A program made the position numbers and the translations under genes. DNA of 64,000 bases from Begonia masoniana. Its lineage: Eukaryota; Streptophyta; Magnoliopsida; Cucurbitales; Begoniaceae. Where the stretch lies: assembly GCA_022432975.1 (NCBI GenBank), contig CM039508.1, positions 27,518,788-27,582,787 on the forward strand. The letters are read 5' to 3'. The notes under the pieces are model-generated. The model was not told where the DNA came from. It worked only from the letters and a program-made list of their open reading frames with translations, and did not search any database. Of this stretch, positions 32,988 to 42,828 are shown in pieces (position 1 is the stretch's first letter; each line of letters opens with the position of its first letter).

Positions 32988-34190
32988 CTGACTGCTCGAC
33001 TTTCAATGGCTTATTTCGTCAAATCACTTCGCTAGCTCGACGACCTAAAATAAAGAAAACTTAACTTAGTAAGCCATTACTAAACTCTAAAGGAGTTTCT
33101 AACTAAAACTAAACAACACTTAAAATAAATTCACCCTCAAAGCCCTAAACCCGATTTTTACTACAAATTTTAACGTTCAATTTCAAACGGCCATAACTTA
33201 CTCATTTTTCAACGGATTTCGACGTGCCACCCCAATCTGTAAATCTCTACACGTCTACTATCCATTGAAATCATCAAAGTAACCAACCAAACTCAATGGC
33301 CAATCCGAAATGCCCAAAACAGAACCGGTCCTCATAGTTTCAAAAACCAGTTTTTCTCAATCTTTCACCATAACTTCAATCTATTTCTAAAAATTACCTA
33401 AACTAACATCATTAAGGGTTTAAACTAACAATTAGGAAGAAAACCATCAAAGGGAACCCAATTTTTGGAATTCATGGTTAGAGTTTTCCAAACCCTAACC
33501 AAAATCAACCAAACCACCCAAAAAACACTAAAAACCAACACCTAAATGTATTTCCTACAAAACCCAACCAAGCCTTACCTTAAAACCATGCAAGAACTTG
33601 AAGAAAATGAGAAGAGAAACCCTCAAATGGCTGCTGCGAAAATCGTGAAGGGGAAGAGGAGGAAGAAGGGTATTTTGACTTTCAACCTCCCACTTTACCA
33701 ATTTATAAAACCATAAATTGTTTTCTTCTTTTTACTTTTTATTTTTCACCAGACACTTTTCTAATTTTATAAAATTCTCTCTCTCCCTTTGTTATTAATC
33801 TCCAACGTGAAGACCATCTACAAAAGTCACCACAATTGTTTTTATTGGCTCTTATATTCCTTTGACTTTTCAACATACTCCATTTAACTTTTCCAAGTTT
33901 TATTTTATGAACTTGCCTCTCCCTCTTTTCTTCCAACGTGATTACTACCTAAAACCTACTTCTTCCATTCAATTTCTCATAACTTAATTTTATTTTATAA
34001 AACCTTACAACCTAACAACATTCTAACCAAAATACCTTAGGGTTTCCATCCAACCACTCTTCCAATTCTTTTTACTCTAATTAACATAACCCTAGAATGA
34101 ACGTTAAACTCTCTTCCATACTCCAACTAGGTTTGCATACGCTTTAGGAAAATTCCGGGTGTTACAATCCACCCTCCTTACAAAAATTTT

Positions 34191-34500
34191 GTCCTCAAAA
34201 TTTACGTACCTGTAAACCTCAGGATAGCGTTCCATCATATCCTACTGCTATTCCCACGTGGCCTCCTCGACATTGTGGTTACGCCACAACACCTTCACAA
34301 GTGAAATGTCCTTGTTACGCAATCTCTTCATAGCATAGTCCAAGATCTCCACTGGTTTCTCCTCGTAGAATAACGTAGGCTGCACTTCGATCTCCTGCTG
34401 CAACACTACGTGCGATGGATCCCTCAGACACTTTCACAGCATCGATACATGGAAAATGTTATGCACTCCTTCCATCGAAGTAGGCAGCTCCAACGAGATC
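34191..34500 (-). pseudogene. E5 integrase C terminus and chromodomain-like tail
   Basis: On the minus strand the frame reads SMEGVHNIFHVSML, then RDPSHVV, VQPTLFYEEKPVEILD and VLWRNHNVEEATWE. This is the C-terminal part of Tekay/Del-type integrase with its chromodomain-like tail, which is thought to guide insertion to heterochromatin. Stops occur after SML and near the end. The integrase core that should precede it is absent, and 34501-34710 holds an inverted fragment instead. Confidence 0.75.
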
Positions 34501-34710
34501 TGAGGTTCAGAGGTTTAATTTGGAGGTTGTTTCAAATTTGACAGCTGTGCTATCAGATTTATCTTTGAAGCCTACAATTTGGGAAAAGATTCGAGAAGCT
34601 CAGCAGGAAGATTCCGAGTGCAATAAGTTAAAGCTGAGTATGTTGTCTGATGATCGGATTGAGTTCAGTTACTCGGATGATGGTATTATGCAGAAGCACG
34701 CAACCTAATC
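34501..34710 (+). pseudogene. Inverted pol fragment (RNase H-integrase linker)
   Basis: This is coding on the + strand within a minus-strand element. The frame runs RFNLEVVSNLTAVLSDLSL, KPTIWEKIREAQQ, ECNKLKLSM and YSDDGIMQ, matching the linker between RNase H and integrase found in E6 (about 44050-44320, minus) and E7 (about 62050-62230, plus). At its right edge AAGCACGCAACC is shared with 34923-34934, a likely microhomology at the break. Confidence 0.85.
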
Positions 34711-34718
34711 CGAGAGGC

Positions 34719-35056
34719 ATCAAATTCAACTATTTTTGAGTGAAGATATACTTCAAACTTTTATGATCTGAATATACCTCGCACTGCTGACCATATAAGT
34801 AATGCCTCCAGATCTTCAAAGCAAACACCACAGCAGCTAACTCCAGATCATGGGTCGGATAATTCTTCTCATAGGACTTCAACTGCCTAGAAGCATATGC
34901 TATCACCTTATCATTCTGCATAAGCACGCAACCCAAGCCAATCCAAAAGGCATCACAGTAAATACAGAATTTCTCCTCAGCTACAGGCAACGTCAACACC
35001 GGAGCTATCGTCAATTTCTGCTTCAACGTCTGAAAGCTTAGCTCACACTCTTCAGA
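34719..35056 (-). pseudogene. E5 RNase H
   Basis: Minus-strand frame with [66 protein letters not shown] and [15 protein letters not shown]. The conserved Asp and Glu blocks are present. A stop at 35057-35059 separates it from RT, and it ends at a stop just before the inverted fragment. Confidence 0.85.
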
Positions 35057-35760
35057 CTACTCATACTTCACGTCTTTTCTTGTCAACCGAGTCATAGGTG
35101 CTGCTATTTTAGAAAACCCTTCAATAAATCTTCTGTAATAGCCAGCCAACCCCAGAAAACTCCGAATTTCACTGACATTCGTTGGTTGAGGCCAATCATT
35201 AATTGACTGAATTTTAGTTGGATCCACCAATATACCTCCACTGGAAATAACATGACCAAGAAAATGTACCTTAGTCAACCAAAATTCACATTTTGAAAAC
35301 TTGGCATATAACTGATGCCGCCTCAAGGTCTCCAAAACAATTCTTAAATGCTTCTTATGCTCCTCCTCATCACGGGAATAAACCAGAATATCATCTATAA
35401 ACACAATCACGAATTTATCGAGATACTCCCGGAATACTCGATTCATCAGGTCCATGAACGCAGCTGGAGCATTCGTTAATCCGAACGACATAACCAAGAA
35501 CTCATAATGTCCATACTGAGTCCAGAAAGCCGTCTTCGGGATATCTTGCGATCTGACCTTTAATTGGTAATACCCCAATCTCAGATCTATCTTAGAAAAT
35601 ATCTGGGCTCCTTGTAGCTGATCGAACAAATCATCTATTCTTGGCAAAGGATACTTGTTTTTCACTGTTAGCTTGTTCATCTCCCTGTAATCAACACACA
35701 TTCGAAGCGACCCGTCCTTTTTTTTTCACAAACAATACGGGCGCTCCTCAAGTCGAGAAA
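35057..35760 (-). pseudogene. E5 reverse transcriptase
   Basis: The 214-codon frame (35057-35701) reads [77 protein letters not shown] (catalytic FIDD) and [19 protein letters not shown]. Upstream of 35701 the frame shifts at an A run (35719-35726), where relatives read a VKKKDGS-like stretch. The stop at 35057-35059 falls where relatives have Trp. Tekay-like and closely related to E6 and E7. Confidence 0.85.
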
Positions 35761-35830
35761 CTCGGGCGTATAAAGCCCCTGTCAACCAGTTCCTCCAACT
35801 GCTTCTTCAATTCTTTCAATTCAGGAGGAG

Positions 35831-36480
35831 CTAACTTGTAAGGGTTCTTCGACACAGGTTCAACTCCAGGATATGTGTCAATGGCAAACTCGATTTCCTG
35901 GTCCGGAGGTAACCAGGCAAATCATCCAGGAATACTTCAGGAAACTCACAAACAACTAAGACATCCTGAGGTTTAACATCTACCCAAGAATGGACATCTA
36001 CTATAGTTGCAAGAAAACAGATAAACTCACCCATAACAGATCCCCGAGCATCCATCATTGAAAGCTTCTGTACATGTCTCAAAGACTGTAGTGTAAGCTT
36101 CTCACCGTCTGGAGGATGAAAATTAACTGTTCCTACTCGGCAGTCAATCGTGGCATGGTGTCGGACAACCAGTCCATACCGAGTATAACATCATACCCAG
36201 TTATCCCCATTACAATCAAATCAGCAGGCAATGTCCTTCTTCCAACCGATATCAAACTATTGAATACAATCTGATCTGAATGTAGACACTCACCGGAAGG
36301 TAGTTTCACATCATAAAAACACCCGGCTGGATTTACTTCCATCTGGACTTTCACCACAAAAGCTAGTGCTACAAACGAATGGGATGCACCTGAGTCTATC
36401 AAAGTAAAAGCAGCCACTGAGTTAACAAACACGGTACCTGAAATCACTGCAGGACGATCTTCACTGTCACGCTCGATCAT
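35831..36480 (-). pseudogene. E5 aspartic protease and linker to RT
   Basis: The 36133-36480 frame shows AVISGTVFVNS, FTLIDSGASHSFVA (active-site DSG), VKLPSGECLHSDQ and GYDVILGMDWL. A frameshift after MDWL is followed by the next open segment (35831-36082), CFLATIVDVHSWVD and [13 protein letters not shown], with another frameshift after DLPG. The protease would cleave the Gag-Pol precursor. At least two frameshifts make it inactive. Confidence 0.8.
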
Positions 36481-37552
36481 AGCAAAAACTATGGGCGTAG
36501 CTTGAACTGGACCTTTCTTTGTTGTGGGGCAATCATTAGCTACATGACCGAGTTTATTGCATTTGAAACATCAAGCAACCTTTGGCTTCAGACAGTCACG
36601 GGAAACATGACCAGCCTTAAAGCAGTGATAACATTTACCATCGTACTGCCCACATTCTCCGAAATGGGACTTCAATCACTTTGGACACTGCGGAAACCTT
36701 TTATTCTGTTGTTGCTGCGGCTTCTTGCCACCCCTTTGATCACCTAAATTGCCTCCTGGTCTTTTGGTTCCCTGTTGCTGAGAAGACGATCCACCTCGAT
36801 TAAACTGCGCTATAATATCTTTAAACATCTTCTTCGGGGCTTCAGCAGGTCTAAGAATTTTACCGGCAGCTACCTCCACTTCTAAAGTTTTGGCCACCAC
36901 TCAAGTAAATGGTATCCCTTCAATTCTGAAAGTCTTCACCAGCATCTCAATCTCCGGCTTCAAGCCCTCCACAAACTGAAAGATTTTGTCTTCCTCCCTG
37001 CTAACTAGATGGCTGGCAAACCGGGACAATAATTCAAACTACTGTATGTACTCTCCTACAGATCTGGTTTGCTTCAATGCCATAAACTCCAATCTCTTTG
37101 CAGCTTGGACTGTCCGGTTGTAATATTTATCATAAAATAACTCTTTAAATTCCTCCCAAGTCATGCCCCGAATATCATTTGTAGCCTTTACTATTTCCCA
37201 CCAGCTTTGGGCGCTGCTAGATAGGTGGAAAGTAGCACATTTTACTTTATTTTCTTCCTCCACCTCAGCGACATTAAACATATTTTCAATAGTACATATC
37301 CAACTCTTAGCATTTGTCGGATCAGTTAAACGACCTTCAAACGGTGGAGGCTTGAGTCTTCTAAATCGTTCCCTACTAGAGCCCACTCCTGAGCCAAACC
37401 CCGCTGCCAAATTTCCCTGTAAACCTTGATTCATAAAAATTCCAAGCAACTAAGATTGAACATTCAGTAAATCCTGGAGTTGCTTATTAGGGTCCTAAGG
37501 TTGTTCTGGTTCATTTCGAGGTCGTCCGGGTCGTCTTAGGTTCCTCGGCATC
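36481..37552 (-). pseudogene. E5 gag (capsid and zinc knuckles)
   Basis: Starts MPRNLRRPGRPRNEP at about 37552, just after the leader intron candidate. The capsid region (37039-37449) has RFRRLKPPPFEGRLTDP, CATFHLSSSAQSWWE and WEEFKELFYDKYY. Then FELLSRFASHLVSREEDK, the basic Gln-rich stretch (36680-36800) and degenerate CCHC knuckles (CYHCFKAGHVSRDC, CFKCNKLGHVANDC). Stops lie near 37450-37500, at 37039-37041, near 36901 and at 36676-36678. Gag builds the virus-like particle in the cytoplasm. Non-functional. Confidence 0.85.
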
Positions 37553-37564
37553 TTAATTCTATTC

Positions 37565-37625
37565 CTGTAAAGGTTAGAAAATCTATTCTTAGAAAAGAAC
37601 TAACTAAAGGTAAAGAAATAATTAC
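37565..37625 (-). other. Candidate 61-nt leader intron (E5)
   Basis: Minus strand CACTGACC|GTAATTATTTC at 37625, TTTTCTAACC, then TTTACAG|GAAT ending at 37565, followed by the gag ATG about 13 nt on. The donor is weakened (GTAATT rather than GTAAGT). Confidence 0.45.
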
Positions 37626-37692
37626 GGTCAGTGAAGCACGTTGCATGGCGACCGGCATTGTCGGGTAATCCTTTGAACGACTCGACCACTCT

Positions 37693-37704
37693 GCTATGAT
37701 ACCA
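37693..37704 (-). other. E5 primer-binding site (iMet type)
   Basis: TGGTATCATAGC on the minus strand, 3 nt from the 5' LTR, one base off TGGTATCAGAGC. Confidence 0.85.
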
Positions 37705-37707
37705 ACT

Positions 37708-40181
37708 TGTAACGCCCCCGAACCCGCCCCGGCTCGATGCGCTACTTTGCTAACCCAACACGTGTTTAAAACGACGTTTAAAATAATTTTCAATAAAATT
37801 TTGACTAGGTTTTTGGGTTTTTTGAACCCTCGAAAAATGTTGGTAAACGTGCGTAAAATATGTTTAAAATACGTCGGAAAAGGTCGGGTCAAAACATTTT
37901 AGAAATAGGCAAAATTTAAAAAATAAAAACAAATTGTGTGATGGGAGTCGCGCGTGCCCAGCGGCGCGCCTGCTGCGCGCACCGCGCGCGCAGCAGCGCC
38001 GAACGTTCGGCACCCTCTCGGGTGCCAGCGCGCCCAGCGCACCACATTTCAACTTTTTTTCCGCTTTTCTTCATTTTTCGTCGAGCCAAACACCTCCAAC
38101 TCACCTAAAAATTTAACCACACATTCCCGACACTCTCGGCTCCATGCCCTGTAAAACTCTCAGAAAATCGACTTAAAATGGTTAATAAAAAAAAATAGAG
38201 AAAGTAAACCCGATGTTATTTGTTTTAAAACCAAAACGAGCGGCATAACGCCTATAATTTCCAACATCCAAAAACCTGTACATTTAACCATTTGTAAAGA
38301 CCATTTAAATCATTTCCAAAACAGTTACTAACCATATTCACAACACACAACAAAACAACCCAAAATACCAACCCAAAATACCGAAACGTAGTACTAAATA
38401 TACCCCGTCCTCCGCCCTCAAACTCCCAGAAATCCATGGTCGAGACGCCTCGACAATGGCCTGCACCGGCGTGCCCTTTGCATCAACGACTGCATCCTAC
38501 TCTTGGGACCCTTCATCAAGCTATGCTCATTTGTCATTCGTTGCTTTAATCATTTCATAAGCCGTGTGGATGGTAAGCTCACATCCTATAATCGTACAGG
38601 ACGGCTATTCCCAGAAAAACCATTACGTATTTTAGCCGGTCATCCTTCATAGAGGTCCCCTCGGAATGCTACGCTCCAGCACTTATTCCCGACAAGGCAA
38701 CTCCAGTCAATACTAAGTGTTTTAGCAGGTCATCTCTCATAGAGATCCCCTCGGAGTGCTACACACCAGCACTTGTTCCCGACAAGTCACTCTAATCAAG
38801 AATAATTATTGCCATTCACTTTATCTGATTACGTTTCACGCTCAAAATCAAACCATGCAATAAAACTCATATTTTGCTTAATTAAAAACAGTGATGCATG
38901 TCAACGAATATGCAACACAACACAACGCGAAACAATTAACCGTTAACCCTACCGTTCCATGGTGTAGGCCTAAAGGCGAAACGAATCAAAACCACTACTT
39001 ACCTTACTGCTCGACTTTCAATGGCTTATTTCGTCAAATCACTTCGCTAGCTCGACGACCTAAAATAAAGAAAACTTAACTTAGTAAGCCATTACTAAAC
39101 TCTAAAGGAGTTTCTAACTAAAACTAAACAACACTTAAAATAAATTCACCCTTAAAGCCCTAAACCCGATTTTTACTACAAATTTTAACGTCCAATTTCA
39201 AACGGCCATAACTTACGTCATTTTTCAACGGATTTCGACGTGCCACCCCAATCTGTAAATCTCTACACGTCTACTATCCATTGAAATCATCAAAGTAACA
39301 AACCAAACTCAATGGCCAATCCGAAATGCCCAAAACAGAACCGGTCCTCATAGTTTCAAAAACCAGTTTTTCTCAATCTTTCACCATAACTTCAATCTAT
39401 TTCTAAAAATTACCTAAACTAACATCATTAAGGGTTTAAACAAACAATTAGGAAGAAAACCATCAAAGGGAACCCAATTTTTGGAATTCATGGTTAGGGT
39501 TTTCCAAACCCTAACCAAAATCAACCAAACCACCCTAAAAACACTAAAAACCAACACCTAAATGTATTTCCTACAAAACCCAACCAAGCCTTACCTTAAA
39601 ACCATGCAAGAACTTGAAGAAAATGAGAAGAGAAACCCTCAAATGGCTGCTGCGAAAATCGTGAAGGGGAAGAGGAGGAAGAAGGGTATTTTGACTTTCA
39701 ACCTCCCACTATACCAATTTATAAAACCATAAATTGTTTTCTTCTTTTTACTTTTTATTTTTCACCATACACTTTTCTAATTTTATAAAATTCTCTCTCT
39801 CCCTTTGTTATTAATCTCCAACGTGAAGACCATCTACAAAAGTCACCACAATTGTTTTTATTGGCTCTTATATTCCTTTGACTTTTCAACATACTCCATT
39901 TAACTTTTCCAAGTTTTATTTTATGAACTTGCCTCTCCCTCTTTTCTTCCAACATGATTACTCCTTAAAACCACTTCTTCCATTCAATTTCTCATAACTT
40001 AATTTTATTTTATAAAACCTTACAACCTAACAACATTCTAACCAAAATACCTTAGGGTTTCCATCCAACCACTCTTCCAATTCTTTTTACTCTAATTAAC
40101 ATAACCTTAGAATGAACGTTAAACTCTCTTTCATACTCCAACTAGGTTTGCATACGCTTTAGGAAAATTCCTGGTGTTACA
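37708..40181 (-). repeat. E5 5' LTR (2,474 bp)
   Basis: TGTAACGCCCCCG to CCTGGTGTTACA. Compared with the 3' LTR it lacks 134 bp (32373-32506 in that copy, junction at 38522/38523), which removes the acceptor of the candidate LTR intron. It also has a longer GC-rich block at 37945-38040. Confidence 0.85.
37998..38026. repeat. GC-rich palindrome pair in E5 LTR
   Basis: GCCGAACGTTCGGC (37998-38011) is a perfect 14-bp palindrome. GGCACCC (38009-38015) and GGGTGCC (38020-38026) form the next hairpin. The 3' LTR copy has GCCGAACATTCGGC. Confidence 0.7.
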
Positions 40182-40345
40182 GGTTAAAACCACAAGTTCG
40201 ATTATGGGTTAAGTTCCTTGTTTGATAACTTTGGTTCTATTGACAATGTTCGATTGGGGTCTAGTTTCTCATATTTGATTCAAATGCATTCCTGAGTTTC
40301 TATTCAGCGTTGCTGTAATCCCTCAAGTTTTATATACCCATGGTT
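40182..40345 (+). repeat. E0 3' LTR, part 2
   Basis: GGTTAAAACCACAAGTTCG continues the LTR broken at 26003 (GATAGCTTTAGTTA). The exact 3' end is not resolved and I place it near 40300-40380. Confidence 0.5.
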
Positions 40346-40369
40346 CTCATCGAATGAACTTTTGAACTT

Positions 40370-40674
40370 TCGAAATGGTTGATAACTCTCATGTCTCACT
40401 CTTCCCAATGAAGCAATATCTTCATCCATGATAGTCCTCCATTTCTCATCTTTCACAACTTCTTCAAATACTAATGACTTACAATCAACAAAGTGACAAA
40501 AGAGAGTTAGATTTTCACTTAGATTTTGTATTACCTCATAAAGATCTTGAAGACTTTTCATGTGAAGCTCTATTTCACTTGAGATTCCACTTGAACAAGA
40601 TGAAAAAGGTGTGTCTAGTATTGTTGGCCATCTTGGAGGTTTCATAGGTTCAAATAATGGAAAGACTTACCTCT
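40370..40674 (-). pseudogene. Ty1/copia pol fragment (entry to RT)
   Basis: Minus-strand frame with PMKPPRWPTILDTPF, then CHFVDCKSLVFEEVVKDEKWRTIMDEDIAS. This resembles the copia polyprotein just before RT (PxRW, then EAxxxxxWxxAMxEEI). It ends where homology is lost, toward E0. A few more bases continue at 56223-56240 after E6. Origin in copia is inferred from these motifs; the catalytic part is absent. Confidence 0.6.
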
Positions 40675-40679
40675 ACTTA

Positions 40680-42781
40680 TGTAACGCCCCGAGTTATCTG
40701 AACCCGATTCGTTACTCATAACCCGAACAAAAATAAGAAATTTTGGACCAAATTAAAACTTCGCTCGAAAGTCAAAATTTGACATTTTGCTAAAACCTTA
40801 AAACATTAAAACTTGCAGCGGAAATTCTTTTGAGCATAATAGAGTTAAGGCAAGCTATAAAACAATGTTTGAAAAATTTAGTTAAAATATTAAGAAATAA
40901 TTCGACCAGAAGAGATGAAGACTTAAGCATGAAATACTTAAAGTTTATAAAGGTCAAACACATCATCCGCTGAACAAAGTCAACGAAAAGGGCAGAAACA
41001 AAACCGAAGACTTCCACTGATGACGTCAGCCGGATGAATCATTCATCCAACTTCTGCCGATCGCAAAACGACAAGTTTTGCTACTCGCATCTACCGATGA
41101 CGTCAGCCGGATGATTCATTCACCCAGCCTCTGCCGACCACAAGACAACAAATCTTTTACTCACGTCTTCCGATAGAACAAGCTACATATACCGATCACT
41201 AAACGACAAAACTTCTATTACATCATCCGATAGGTTTAATACACAACATTCACCGATCACTAAACGACAAAAGACTCTTACTCACATCATCCGATAAAAT
41301 AAACTTCATATACCGATCGCTAGACGACAAAATTTCCAACCTACATCTGCCGATAGACATCATCTACCAATAGGTCAACAATACTCAACGAAAACAGCAT
41401 AGCAACAATTTCACTCTAACAAAGAAAACTCCGACTATCAAAAGAACTTAAGCATTTTACTAAAAACCATTCAAAACTACTTAAATCAGTGTATTACTCC
41501 GAAATTTTGGTAAAACCACTATTAAACCAACACATATGTTCTTATCCGGAAAATCTCAAGAGGTATTCGAAAACATTAAAACTACTACTGTCATAAAAAT
41601 TGAACATACTTAAATTGAAACATTGTCAACTAAACCTTCACAACTACTGACATCAGTTAAACCGCCCCATTAGTTACCAGATCAATGCATGAATGCACCC
41701 CTCCAACCTGCCTAGTTCTCTGCAAACTCAGAGAATACACCTGCTGTTTCTTCTTCACCTACATCACAAAAATCATCTATGTGCCTAATGCTAAGCAAGT
41801 AAAGCAGTAACGAAATGGAATGCTGAAACATAAATTTCCTAGACATGCAGTTTCTACTATCTCATCTTAGTTGCATATGCATCGTCTCTGATCTGATCCC
41901 CCTGTGAAATTGGGAGTTGGATCACTTGTCCCAAAGTCATACATCCTCTCTCTCGATTAAGGGGCGGATTAGTTCCCTTAACAACTGTTCAGATCCCCCT
42001 GTGAAGTTGGGAGTTGGATCACTTCTCCCAAAATATAAATCCCTTCATAAGTTAAGGGGTGGATTAGTTCCCTTAATAGCTTATCTGTTACAGTCTGTTC
42101 ATTCCTTACCACGCCATTTCATGTAAATTCATTTTCGCATACTTTCAAAATATGATGCATGACATACAAACACATTCAAACAAACACAATCCTACTGTTT
42201 TGTGATGTAGGCCCGAAGGCACAAGCATACTTCACTTACATGGTCTCTTGGAAATCGCTCGGTTTCAACTACTTTGGAAGCCTTGCTCACCTAAAGTCAT
42301 AAACAGAATACCAATTAGATCTTCACTAACCTCATCCTATACCATTTAGAAACCCTAGGACCTAGTTTAGGACTCTGTTCTAAGTGTATTCCCGATTCCC
42401 TACGAAACCCGACTCAACTCCTACACCCTGCATTTTCTAGGAACATGTATATGCGACACTCCTCTATCGTCTATAATCATAATGCAGTAAGATACCATAG
42501 TATAACTCACCTAAGACGGAGGGAAATCGGAGAAAGGATCTCCTAGCGCACTCTGCAGAGCTGAGGAGCTGAGAGTCGAGAATGATTTGGGAAAACAGTG
42601 GCGGCTACAATGCATTAAACCCAAAACCTCTTTCCTTAAATACGTTATCCACTTTTAAATTTCCAATTACCCTTATGCCCTTGCCTAATCATCCATTAAC
42701 CCTACTTTTATTATTGCCATTAAAAGTGTGCCATTAATTTAAAGGAAGTGGAGAATTGGTTTGATTGAACCGGGTGTTACA
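40680..42781 (-). repeat. E6 3' LTR (2,102 bp)
   Basis: TGTAACGCCCCGAG to ACCGGGTGTTACA. Candidate intron 41759-42239 (ACCAT|GTAAGTG, GATGTAG|GTG) with the two-unit TTAAGGG repeat. Only one good 61-bp unit plus degenerate neighbours at about 41190-41360. TGACGTCA occurs at 41021-41028 and 41098-41105. Confidence 0.9.
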
Positions 42782-42828
42782 ATCTACCCTCCTTAAAAGA
42801 ATTTTGTCCTCAAAATTCAGTACCTGAA

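Larger units (their letters stand above)
32300..34166 (-). repeat. E5 3' LTR, part 2
   Basis: Resumes after the CCGAT duplication and runs to TTCCGGGTGTTACA at 34166. Contains a candidate intron (32394-32987) and a two-unit 89-bp repeat. Homologous to 38453-40181. Confidence 0.85.
26004..40181 (-). mobile_element. E5: Tekay-like Ty3/gypsy element, decayed, in the E0 LTR
   Basis: The 3' LTR (26004-34166, itself interrupted by the LARD) and 5' LTR (37708-40181) flank PPT, decayed pol and gag, a leader intron candidate and a PBS, all on the minus strand. Flanks AGTTA (25999-26003) and GGTTA (40182-40186) give a 5-bp target duplication with one change. Pol lacks the integrase core and has a short segment inverted (34501-34710). 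Many stops show it is inactive. Confidence 0.85.
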
